59,475 nt of DNA from Lojkania enalia. Its lineage: Eukaryota > Ascomycota > Dothideomycetes > Pleosporales. The stretch's first letter is position 1. Every line of letters starts with the position of its first letter. This document shows, piece by piece, positions 26,415 through 36,728 of the stretch. The notes under the pieces were generated by a model. That model made no database searches. It worked only from the letters and a program-made list of their open reading frames with translations, and was not told where the DNA came from. The stretch is from positions 61,823 through 121,297 of the forward strand of contig ML986730.1 of the NCBI GenBank assembly GCA_010094045.1, written 5' to 3'. The position numbers and the translations under genes were made by a program.

Positions 26415-29400
26415 TATTATAAAAAGTTATAAATAGAGATAATAAAACTTATCTAATATTTAGTATAATATACTATATAACGTATTCTACTATCAAAGCG
26501 GCTAAACTATTAAAGCGGCTACTTTTTCTTAGTACAACAAATACTATATATAAAAAGTTAATTTACTTAATACTAATAAAAGATTCTATATATAATATAT
26601 ATTTATCTAATTTAGAATTTTCCCTACTATCCTTTTAGCACGTATAGGCGTTTTATCTAGTCTTACTATAGTTACTATAGTAGCGTTAAGCTGGTTAAGC
26701 TCTTTCTTAAATATTAGTACTATAAGTCTTCTTAAAGGGCTAAGAGTTTATAGATACTTTAGCAGCTATATATAAAAATCCCTCGCTATATAATACTATA
26801 CTACTATCCTAAATATACTTTCTTTTGTGTGTTTTATGTTTAGTTACTTCTAATTACCTTTTAAGCTTAGAGTTATAAGCTTAAAGAAGCGTATTCTAAT
26901 ATAGTATTAACTTAGCACCTTTTATAAACTGTAAAAATCCTTCTTACACCTCTTTTAGTAATTATATAAAGGACTTTTATACAAGTATTAATTGTAACCC
27001 AAATTTATATATATTACTTAGAGTTTTAAACTACTAGAAGTCTTCTTATAGAAGTAGTTCTAGTAGGGTATATAGTTATATATTAAAATAATCTAATATA
27101 ACCTACGCGTTTAGAGGAATAATTTCTATTACTTTAAAGGTTTTTTAATAGTTCTCGTACGTAAATATATTAAAAAACGCGTCTTTAAAGGCTGGAAGGA
27201 AGCCTTTTTTATTAATATAGTAGACGTGTTAGTACACTAAATCTTATATATACTGTAAGTACTTTAGTTTTAATAGTAAGAAGTAAACTATATTAAGAAG
27301 CTAAAGTATATACGATAAATAAGAAAGTATATAAAGTGTTAAGATCTTTTATATAAGGTAGTAATTTTTAAATTCCTAGTTAAGGTGGCTTTTATAGCTG
27401 TTTAAAATAAGTAGCTTATATAATTCTATCTAACGCATCTTTATATACTTATTAAAGTACTTTAGCTACTTAAGACTAAACGTATTATTTATCCAGCTAT
27501 TCTTAGAAACTAAAATTTTGTAATCGTATAATATACCTACTTCTTTATACTATATAGAGATATAAATGCGTTCTTTATAGATAATAAATAGTAGGGTTAT
27601 ATATATAGTAGTATAAATACTCTAAATAATTATAATCTACTTATAATTACCTAGCTATATAAGAGTAGGCCTTATACAACGTTCTAAACCTATAATAACC
27701 TTTATAGTACTAATAATACTTATTTAAAAACCTGTCTTATTAAAGTTGTAGATATTATTATTATATATACTATATTTCGCAATTATATCCTATACGAGCT
27801 TAAACTATATGTTAATAACTTCTAGATTCTCTTATTTTATTCTTTAGCAATCCTTTACTTAATTAAAAGCTATTTTAAGCTTATTTATATACGCTATAAA
27901 TCGTTTAAACTAATTCTTTTCTATAAATATTCTACTATATATGCCTAATAGTTTATCTGCTATATCTACTATCTTATATAGCCGGGGCGTAAATCCTCGT
28001 AAATTAAGGTTAAGAATATATTATACGATTATTTATTCTTTAGTTACTATAAGCTTCTAGTAATTTAGTTATATACGAGGGCGAAATATAATTCTATAAA
28101 GTTAAGTAGAGAGTTGTTAATATTATATATTAAAAGCTATAGTAGCGCATCGTACGCTCTTAAACTAGCCTAATTTATACGTCTATAAAGTAAGCTTAAT
28201 TCTACCTTCTTATTAAATTAATAGAAGGTCGTATTATAGATTTATTATAGTTCGTACGTAGTGTTTATAATACTAAGAAAAAGTAGCCGCTTTAATAGTT
28301 TAGCTGCTTTAATAGTAGAATACGTTATAGATCTTAGGTATTATATAAGAGGATAGCTAAGGAGTAAGTTATATATAAGGTAAGTAAGAAGATAAGAGAA
28401 AAGAAGAAAATATATATATAAAAGTAAGGGCGCTATATATAAGTATTAGAAGAGAATATAAAAATACTATAATAGTACCCTCTTTTAGAAAGTAGCTATA
28501 ATTAATAATTATAGCTATAATATAGGAATCTAATATAACTAACTATTTATTTTATATAGAGTGGAAGTATTATATCTATTAGAAAGAACTATAGTTTAAC
28601 CTAGCTACAGTTTTTAATCTAATAATACTTAGATATATAATTATAGTAGAGATTATAATTATAATAGTAATAGTAGTAGGTTAATAATATAGAAAAAGAA
28701 TATAATCTTATCTATATATTTAGAAGAAGGAAATTTAACTAGTTAAGTATTAGTTTAAAAGAACCGTTTCTAGCTAACTAGCTAGTATTTAGTACGATAA
28801 TTAATATACTAAATAAGCTTAATATAGTTATTATATTACTAATAAAATAGAAAGTTGTTTAACTCTTTAAAGAGTTAGTAGAGAGAAAAGTAGAGACTAT
28901 AGTAGAAAGAGGAGATTTAAAATATATTAGGTTATAACTAAATACTTATCTTATATAAGAGACGTTTAAAATAAGTAAGGTATATAAGAAGTAATTTATT
29001 ATTCTTTTAATATACTAATATAAAATATTAAACTACCTCCTATTCTTTATATAAATTATAATAGAAGTACTAGAAGAATAAAAAGATTATCTTAGAATTC
29101 TAGAACTAGCTATTTTTAGTAGTCTAGTAGAGGTATAATACTAATACCTACTATAGCTATTAAAGTTAGTTTTAGATATAGTTAAATATATTAGCTCTAT
29201 TAAGCTAGTCTAAATAGAGTTTAATTTTAATAAATAGAAGCTATATATAAAGTATATATAGTTTACTATTAAAATATAGAAGGTTTAAGAGTTAAGAATA
29301 AAAGATAGTAAAAGACTAAAGCTAGAGGATAATAGTATATATTAAGTTAAGATTAGATTAAAGCTACTAGATTTTAGATTACTAATTCTAAAGCTCCTAC

Positions 29401-29779
29401 TACAGCTACTATATAAGTAGTAGGATAGTTATTAGACTAGTATTCTAGCTAGATATTACTAGAAAAGGAGAAAAAAAATCTAGACGGAAAATAATAAAAA
29501 TCTCTATTTAGAAATCTATAGCAGCTATCTAGCTGCTATTACTATATAACTAGACGAGCTATTCTAATATTATAAGAGGCTATAAATAGGGATAATAAAG
29601 CTTATCTAATACTTAGTATAATATATTATATATAGATCTCAGGTGTTATATAAGAAGATAACTAAAGAGTAAGCTATATATAAGATAATTAGGAAGATAA
29701 GAAGGAAGAAAAAGATATATATATAGAAGTAAGCGTACTATATATAGATATTAGAGAGGAATATAAAAATACTATAATA
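26415..29779 (-). mobile_element. Inverted copy of the gag-only LTR element (X2), split by C
   Basis: Same family as X1 in opposite orientation, with the 5-bp duplication ATATA on both sides (26410-26414 and 29780-29784). The 5' LTR is 29568-29779 (212 bp). The 3' LTR, 26415-28473, is interrupted by Fot1-like element C; removing C and its duplicated TA leaves exactly 212 bp. The complement of the purine tract lies at about 28474-28490. The interior, 28491-29567, encodes the same gag-like protein with many stops. Confidence 0.8.
26480..28324 (-). mobile_element. Fot1/pogo-like DNA transposon (C), transposase broken
   Basis: 1,845 bp bounded by about 50-bp inverted repeats (ACGTATTCTACTATCAAAG at left) and TA on each side. 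Each end contains two direct copies of a motif like ACTATTAAAGCGGCTA. The minus strand encodes a pogo-type transposase homologous to D (catalytic blocks around 27520-27620 and 27700-27800), with stops throughout. It is inserted in the LTR of X2, which is itself inside K, so it is the youngest of the three. Confidence 0.85.
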
Positions 29780-30597
29780 ATATAATATTATACTATTATA
29801 CTAAATATACTTTCTGTTATACTTTTTATACTTAATTATCTCTTTTAATTATTTTTTAAGTTTAGAGTTATAAGTTTAAAAAAGCGTATATATAATATTA
29901 TAGATATTCTAGATAACTATAACCTATTTAAAATTATCTAACTATATAAGAGTAGGCCTTATATAATATTCTAAACCTATAATAATCTTTATAATACTAA
30001 TAATATCTATTTAAAAGCCTATCTTATTAAATTTGTAGATATTATTATTATATATACTATATTTTATAATTATATTCTATATACGCTTAAACTATATATT
30101 AATAACCTCTAAAATCTCTTATTTTATTCTTTAATAATCCTTTACTTAATTAAAAACTATTTTAAACTTATTTATACGTATTATAAATTGTTTAAACTAA
30201 TTCTTTCTTATAGATATTCTACTATATATATCTAATAGTTTATCTACTATATCTACTATCTTATATAGTTAGGGCGTAAATTCTTGTAAATTAAGGTTAA
30301 GAATATATTATATGATTATTTATTCTTTAGTTATAATAAACTTCTAGCAATTTATTTATATACGAGGGTAGAATATAATTTTATAAAGTTAAGTAGAGAA
30401 TTGTTAATATTATATATTAAAAGCTATAGTAGTATATTATACGCCCTTAGATTAGCCTAATTTATACACCTGTAAGGTAAGCTTATTTCTACCTTCTTAT
30501 TAAATTAATAGAAGGTTATATTATAGATTTATTATAGTTCGTATATAGTATTTATAATGCTAAGAAAAAGGAGCCGCTTTAATAATAGAATATATTA

Positions 30598-31206
30598 TAT
30601 ATACCTATATAACCTATAGATTAATTAAACTAGAGTTGAGGGTATTCTATAAAACGTCTAAAATTCTAAACTTAGAGGGTAATTCTAAAGAATCTATTAT
30701 AGCAGCCCCCTATATAATATATTACTCGAGTAGCTAGAAGACCTAGATATTCTAGTATAATAAGTTCTAGTAGAAGAATAATAGGTCTATAAATATTATA
30801 TACCTTATAATATTAGTATAGAAATTTAATAGATAAGTAGAGAGGCAGCTATTCTATAAGTAAAGCTCGTTTATATAGTCTTCTTTCTAATTAAAGAGAG
30901 TAAGAAAGTTTAAGACGGGTTAAAGAATAATATATAAGTAAAATCTTTCTAGGTATATAGTATTATCTAAAGTCCAACCCTTTTTATAGCCCGTTTTAGC
31001 TAGCTGAATAGTACGGCTTTTAGGAGTTAAAAGCTAAGTATTTTAGCTACTATAACCTTTAAAGAGTTTTATAAATTACCTAGAGATTAGAGCCCATATT
31101 AAGAATAATATAGTTCTATTAGAAGGTTCTAAAAATTAAATTAAGCTATATATTATTGTTATTTTACTTTAAAGATAATAACTTAATGTAAAATAAGCTA
31201 TATTAA
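30598..31206. other. RIP-affected DNA between transposon K and the HET gene
   Basis: AT-rich and depleted in CpA/TpG, although less completely than the transposons (CpA persists for example near 31090). It shows no terminal repeat, no gene and no match I could see elsewhere in the window. It could be the mutated 3' flank of the HET gene, altered by RIP spreading from K, or an unrecognised transposon fragment. Confidence 0.4.
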
Positions 31207-33163
31207 CTACCTAATGTAAACGGTTTTGCCCAACTCCGCTTGCATAATTTGTTTGTTGTTCAGTATGCCAACACCTGCCCTTTCATACGTCCTAGAGGCA
31301 TTTCCAATAATAAGTGTGATAACTAAGACGTACTGTAGTCGATCTCCATCCTGATCCGAATGCTGATTTGATCCAATAATGATGCACTTGAGTGGTTTGG
31401 TGAAGCTTCGTCCAGGTTCGTCAAGAATTAAATGGCGATTAGCATCCTCATGCAGCTCACAAATCGGCGCTTCAATATCTAGAGGCAGCCTTCCTTTAGC
31501 TCCAGAATCTAGGCTTCCTGCCTTGAAAGGCGAGGATATATCTTCATTCCAGGTTACTTTTCCAAAAGGAACATCCATGTACTTGATCCCACCGTCGTAC
31601 GCCATCCACGACCATGAAGGGATGGAACCATGACGACCCTCCGGGAATGATATTCGCGCCAATTTATCGCTTGATCGCTGCCACAGAAGACTCCGATGAC
31701 GGAATACGTCGAAAACACCGTATCCGCCTACCGTTGCTAGGGTGCGTATGAGTCGCTTTTCTAGGCCCCTAATGGCAATAGGCCTATCGATCTTGAAAGA
31801 GAGAGCTAGATTAGAGTACTTTTCGTAGAGGCCTTGCCAAAGCTTTATTTTTTTTCCTTTGACGTAGTCGTCGACGGAATGTGGGAAGTTCGCGTCCCCC
31901 AGGAAGGATGCTTTTGCACTTCTAGATATCAGCTGTCGACCTTGCAGACCGTGGACTCTGTGTCGTAAATATGGATAGATATAGACTTACTTTTTCATCT
32001 TAGTTAGTGTCTCACATCGCACGCCTTCTCCGCACTCCCAGTAGGTTTGCTTTTCGGTGAAGTATATGGTTCGGCGTGACAAGGCTCTCTCCTGTAATAC
32101 CCATCCTCTCTTGTTTAGCTCTCCTTGGTCTACATCATTGTGGAAATCATCTATGGCGTCGCATAGGTAGAAATTCGAATCGGAAGCGTTGTTAGTAATT
32201 GTCACACACCATCGCTCGTTCCGAGCCTTGAGGAAGCCATCATCTGTTCCACTGGCACAGCTGGCGGCAATCGTCGCATATGCTGAGCTGAATACTTGCT
32301 CCATGAGTTTTGACTCTGCCTCCCAATCCTCTTCATCGTTTTGAATAATGCAGAGCGAATCAATCCAGAGATATTGAACGCCAAGATTTCGGGTCACGTG
32401 GATGGCGTCACGGAATGTTTTCGGTAAATCGGCGATCCTGATGCCCTCTTCATGTTTCTTGAGGTTATCCTTTTCAGTGCAAAACCTCTTCTTTTGTGTA
32501 GGTGATCCCCAGCGATGTGATAGCGCTAGGTACTTTCCGAGTCGGCCTTGCGTGTCGCAGGAAAGCCGAACGTTTGGAGATTCCTTATCGCCGACATTAA
32601 TTACCCGGGTTGGAAGAACGGTATCTATACGGGGCAAGCATTTGTGAGTGTCATTGCAACTACGAATCCACTCTGTGAGCAGCTTGATATGCGACATGCT
32701 TCCTGCATCGGGAAACTGTGGCAAGCCAATCTGGGTATTAGGCGAACATGCTTCAAGCTGAAACCCTGGAAGAATCACTCTTAGTACTTCTACATTTACT
32801 AGATTTCCAAGGTGCGCTCTTACCTGGCAAAGTATAAAGGGATACAATTGGCTGTTGTGGAGCGTTGCTGCAGGTCAAAAAGGAGCCAATCTTGAAAAAT
32901 TGAACGTTACCGGAAGTTGTGGGGCTAAGGCCTTGTACATATTCCAATAGGAAGTGGCAAAGACTACAGAAGCTTGACTTTCTACTCAGACCTATTAGTG
33001 TATCCGAGAAAGTGCAGGTCGGAACCCATAGCGGTAGGTTGTCGCATCTGTTGCAAAGCTTAGAATCCTCACTTTTTTGTGGAAGCCCGGCTCGGAAGTT
33101 GGGATCCGCGAATAATCGTTCCGCTATCTCGTTGTCGGGGGTATAGTCCCACTTATTGTCAAG
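31207..33163 (-). CDS. HET-domain protein (5' end unresolved)
   Basis: Fungal HET-domain protein, the family linked to heterokaryon incompatibility and cell death on recognition of non-self. Three exons join in frame: 33163-32824, 32765-31991 and 31921-31207. The introns are 58 bp (GTAAGA...CTTCCAG, branch-like TACTAA) and 69 bp (GTAAGT...TCTAG), giving 609 residues. Exon 1 encodes a Cys-rich start (LCNRCDN, FCSLCHFLLEYV). Exon 2 holds the HET domain: YLALSHRWG, FRDAIHVTRNLG, YLWIDSLCIIQND, AYATIAAS, then GWVLQERALSRRTIYF and WECGEGVRCETL. Exon 3 has the usual C-terminal blocks DRPIAIRGLEKRL, RSLLWQR, PSWSWMA and YERAGVGIL. No in-frame ATG exists in exon 1 and an in-frame TAG lies just upstream of 33163, so a first exon is missing from the model or lost. 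The HET identity is firm. Confidence 0.88.
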
Positions 33164-33665
33164 CTAATTGATTTAATATAGTTCAATATTTTATCACCTC
33201 AACCAAGCTTACCGGCTAGGATAGATTGTTAGAATTGAGACTGTCGAACTTATATTATCAGCGAGCCGATGGAAGGGTGATCACATACGGTCTACGGAGT
33301 AAGCAGAGGCATCAAAGTATTAAATATTAGACGCACGAGACCCAACTTACAAACTATTCGGTAGAACATATCAGCGAGGTTCTCGAATATCAAAGCAATT
33401 TAATGTGGAATGGGTCTTACTCTCTGCGTTCACCAACGGAGCCCATCCGTTAGTTGTCATCTAACCTTCGTGCTAGCTTTTGCACTACTTACATACTAGA
33501 TCATGAGTTAGATAAAGCTATTTGGTATCGTGTAGGGGTAGACGTACCTCCTGTTCAATCAGGGCCAAGGTCAGCAACCTCGACTTTCGAAAATATCTTA
33601 TTCAAATCACTTACGTTCTATTCTAGTAGCATTAGCATGTAAGTTCACCAAATAATTGAGTAGAC
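33164..33665. other. Intergenic region between HET gene and kinase gene 1
   Basis: About 500 bp of normal composition. It should contain the missing first exon and promoter of the HET gene and the 3' flank of kinase gene 1. A splice-donor-like CCG/GTAAGC at 33212 paired with the acceptor at 33164 would make a 49-bp intron, but the upstream frame then contains a stop. No convincing start exon was found. Confidence 0.4.
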
Positions 33666-35713
33666 TTAGCGTACCTCTCGGCTGCGAAATCCTCGTTTAC
33701 TAATGTCAGAAGGGTAGAGTTGGTTCCCGAATAGCCCTGGCCCTTGCTGGGGTGGGGCGTTCCATTTCATCCATTCGATTTTGGACGAGATCGTATCATT
33801 TAATATCTCGGCCATCTTCTCGTACATGTGATTTGCCGCTAGCCTTCCCCCATATGATTGAGTGCTAGTGTCTTCAAGGCGAAAGGTAGCCGATCGGACG
33901 GTGACAGAGAGGCCGGACGGCGTTGTAAACTCTGCATCGGGGGGCAACGTCCGTGTGCGCTTAACAGCTACGTTATGGACGTCAGGGACCAGTAAACCTT
34001 GGATGATGAGCTCAAGGAAACATCGGAGGGCGGTATTCGCGGGGCATCTTGGGTCCTGTTTGATATGATCGACCCACTTTTGAACCTTTTCGTTGAGTTT
34101 GGCTGTCTTCGTCTTTTTGTCAATGTAGTAGAATGTTGTGGAAGTGCTCAGTATCCTTAAGTCTTCGTTGAATTGCACCAAGCCCTTGGCACCATAGAGA
34201 ATCCATATAAGGAATTCAAGGTATATGCATCCTATCGACCATATGTCGTAGCGGCGAGACCTGGGTTTGTCCCTGTCTAGCACTACTTCCGGAGGCTCGT
34301 ATATGATAGTTCCAGCCGAGGTGCGGGTGCGCGTTTCTCGCATCTGTGTTACCCTATCGTGCGGTTTCGAGAGACCCACGTCGGTGATTTTGAGGATGCA
34401 TTGATGCGCTTTCCTATCGCTAGGTTCAGCGGAGTTTTCAAAGCAAAGAATATTTTCCGGCTTGAGGTCACCATGACGCAATGACCGCTCGGTATTTGGT
34501 TGCGGACTGCCGAATTGTGTGTCGTCGGATTGATGATGCAGCTTCGCAATCGCTTCAGATAGGCCGCAGACCTGTGTAAAGAACCATTTTAGATACCGTG
34601 GATCAAGGTCGGGAGGATCTTTCTCCCAAAGTTTCCTCAGACTACCTTGACCTGCCCACGGGAACATTATATAATGCTTCTTACCCCGTTTGTAGTAGGC
34701 AATAGCACTTATTAAATGTGGATGATTGATGTTTCTCAGCATTTCCAAATTCCTGACTTCAGCTCTGACAACATCTTCAAAGTCAGCATCGGTCCAGCTC
34801 GCCTTCTTCAATGATTTAACCGCAACACGAGGGTGGTCCCCGAAATCAAGCGACATATTCTATTTTCTGTCAGCGTCAACCTAGGCATAGATCGGCTGAG
34901 AAACCACTTGTCGGGTGAAACCGGGCTTGGCCTTACCATGGATTTGTCAATCTCGATATGATCGTGGTGGATCCGCCACTCTTCTACAACACTAAATATG
35001 CTCTCCGTGCAACTTCTACTCTCTTTATCTAGGAATGGCATTCGAAATCTCTCATGGAATTGGTATTCAAACTGATCTTTAACAAACACTGGGCAAAGGA
35101 ACGGCCATTGATAGCTGTTCTGGAAGTCGGCGAGCTTCCGGCGCTTCCAAGATATTCGGTCATTGAAAGGATGAGCATCAATTATCTTGGTTTTATTCTG
35201 TAGGAGAGATGCCTCCACCTTCCAACTTTTCCCCTCCGTGACCACTTTCAATGAAACGGGAAGGTTCTCGTCTTCGAACTTGTGCTCATAGAAATGATCG
35301 ATCAGATGCTCATCTTCAGCAAATACTAGCGTCGCAAATAACCGTTTTGCCCGACCGCAGACAAACTTTGCTAAAGTTGATATATCTGTCTTGAGCTCTG
35401 ATGTATGCTTCTCCAGAACCTTTTTAACTACGTCTTCACAGATGAGCTTTTCAAGAACGCCGTCGGGGAGGAATTGCAAATTTGGATCATCCGATAGGAC
35501 CATTCCCGAATCAATATCTTCCAAAAGCGACTCTGACCATGAGTCTTCCATGTCGTTTCGACCGATAGTCAGCTTTCTAGCGCCACGAAGAATTTGCTTT
35601 GACGCAGAGGATATGCTTAGTGTGGTACTTCTTCTAGACAAAGGCGAAAGGATTGATGTTGATTTCGTTGAGCTTTCGGAGTAGGACCTTGTAAAAGTGC
35701 TTGTCTTGTTCAA
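33666..35713 (-). CDS. Protein kinase-like protein 1, non-RD, degenerate glycine loop
   Basis: Two exons, 35713-34937 and 34859-33666, are joined across a 77-bp intron (GTAAGG...GCTGAC...AATAG) in phase 0, giving 656 residues. Residues 1-75 are Ser/Thr-rich and probably disordered. Residues about 75-220 form an N-terminal domain shared with the neighbouring paralogue, function unknown. The kinase domain follows: the expected glycine loop is replaced by SCTESIFSVV (234-243), VAVK gives Lys274, HGDLKPEN gives Asp390 with Gly in place of the usual Arg, and DVG gives Asp419. Further blocks are YEPPEV and DIWSIGCIYLEF. Lys and both Asp residues are kept, so activity is possible, but loss of the loop glycines could make it weak or a pseudokinase. 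It is divergently oriented to kinase gene 2. The start ATG at 35713 is the first in frame with the Ser-rich leader; a shorter start cannot be excluded. Confidence 0.85.
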
Positions 35714-36728
35714 GGTGGAGTGAGGATTCTTCTTAACGAGGGAGTACTCTGATACTCCGCTTCGGTGTTCCTTTGTGTTACTAGTAGTATTTAGGCAATC
35801 TCGCTTGTGTACGCGGAACTAGTAGTTAGTGTCAGAAACACCCAAAGTTGTGGTATATGCAATGAGAATTTGATGGTAATAAGGAAAGAGTAAGGATTAA
35901 AGGCCTCGTTACAATTTACGTACGCAAAGCGGTAAACATAGGCATCCCATCTCTACGAAAAATTTATTCAACATACTGCGATGCAGCGTAGGCACCCTTA
36001 ACCCCTACGATTAGCACATCATATCCAAGATATTGCGCTGCGACCGAGGCACCATCGGAAACCCTGTGGACCCCTAAATCAAGATATCAGCCAACGGGAA
36101 AACTCTGCACCCTATCATTTTCCCCCGCTACTTGCGTTCCGTCCGGGCGAGTCCTCAACCCCTGGTTTGTGCTGATGACACGCCCGGACGTGTCTTCATT
36201 TGATTGGGAATAATCATGTTTCAGATCACCCGAATGGACGCCATGAGAAAGGGTAGTCTACTTGGCAAACTTCACGATTTGTAGATAGGGCACACCGGAC
36301 GTTGACCGGTGACCCCATATTTTAGCCTCTTATCATTGATATAGGTGCAACATTCATTTGAGGATGCATGCGCTGAACATGCATCTGACAAATTGCATGC
36401 GTAGATCACTCAAACTGGGTTTTAAGGGGACCCATAAGTTCTGTATGTAATACGCATGCCTGGCTCGTATTCGGTGAGGTGCATAACATCTGCAGCTGTC
36501 AGAACCAATCCAGTTTCAATACGCATACTATTGGTTAACCATTCGCCTCCACGAGGCCATGCTGGGTTAAGGCAATTGAACTTGTCTTTAGGCAAACACT
36601 TCTTATCTTCAGCTGACCATAGAGCCGCACGGAATCACTAACAGCCTTCTCCACCAGATCATTCAGACTTCCACCAGTCATTTTGTTGTTCCAAATTTGA
36701 GCCCAAATCCACAACTCCAACGAGACAG
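35714..36728. promoter_or_regulatory. Shared divergent promoter region of the two kinase genes
   Basis: About 1 kb between the two start codons, of normal composition and without its own gene. It contains a perfect 10-bp inverted repeat (CGTCCGGGCG at 36140-36149, CGCCCGGACG at 36181-36190), a second short one (CACCGG at 36293, CCGGTG at 36306), and a cluster of GCATGC/ATGCAT words (36364-36371, 36378-36384, 36394-36400, 36454-36459) upstream of kinase gene 2. These are candidate transcription-factor sites; their function is inference from position and symmetry only. Confidence 0.45.

Larger units (their letters stand above)
26363..30595 (-). mobile_element. Internally deleted Fot1-like transposon (K) with nested insertions
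   Basis: 26363-26414 and 29780-30595 together are collinear with element C (26740-26810 and onward), showing that X2 inserted into K. K lacks its own left end and has lost about 700 bp of transposase, joining sequence like 26890 to sequence like 27600 of C near 29888. Its right terminal repeat, ending at 30595, has lost one of the two inner repeat units. No open frame remains. Confidence 0.7.

Noticed and set aside
31379..31633. 84-residue plus-strand frame opposite the HET gene
   Set aside because: It is antisense to exon 3 of the HET gene, which carries the conserved PSWSWMA and YERAGVG blocks.
31922..31990. Single in-frame stop (TAA at 31989-31987) splitting the HET gene into two genes or a pseudogene
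   Set aside because: A 69-bp intron with GTAAGT donor and TCTAG acceptor removes the stop, keeps the frame and restores the usual spacing between the CETL and FLGD blocks.
35391..35684. 97-residue plus-strand frame
   Set aside because: It is antisense to the N-terminal part of kinase gene 1.
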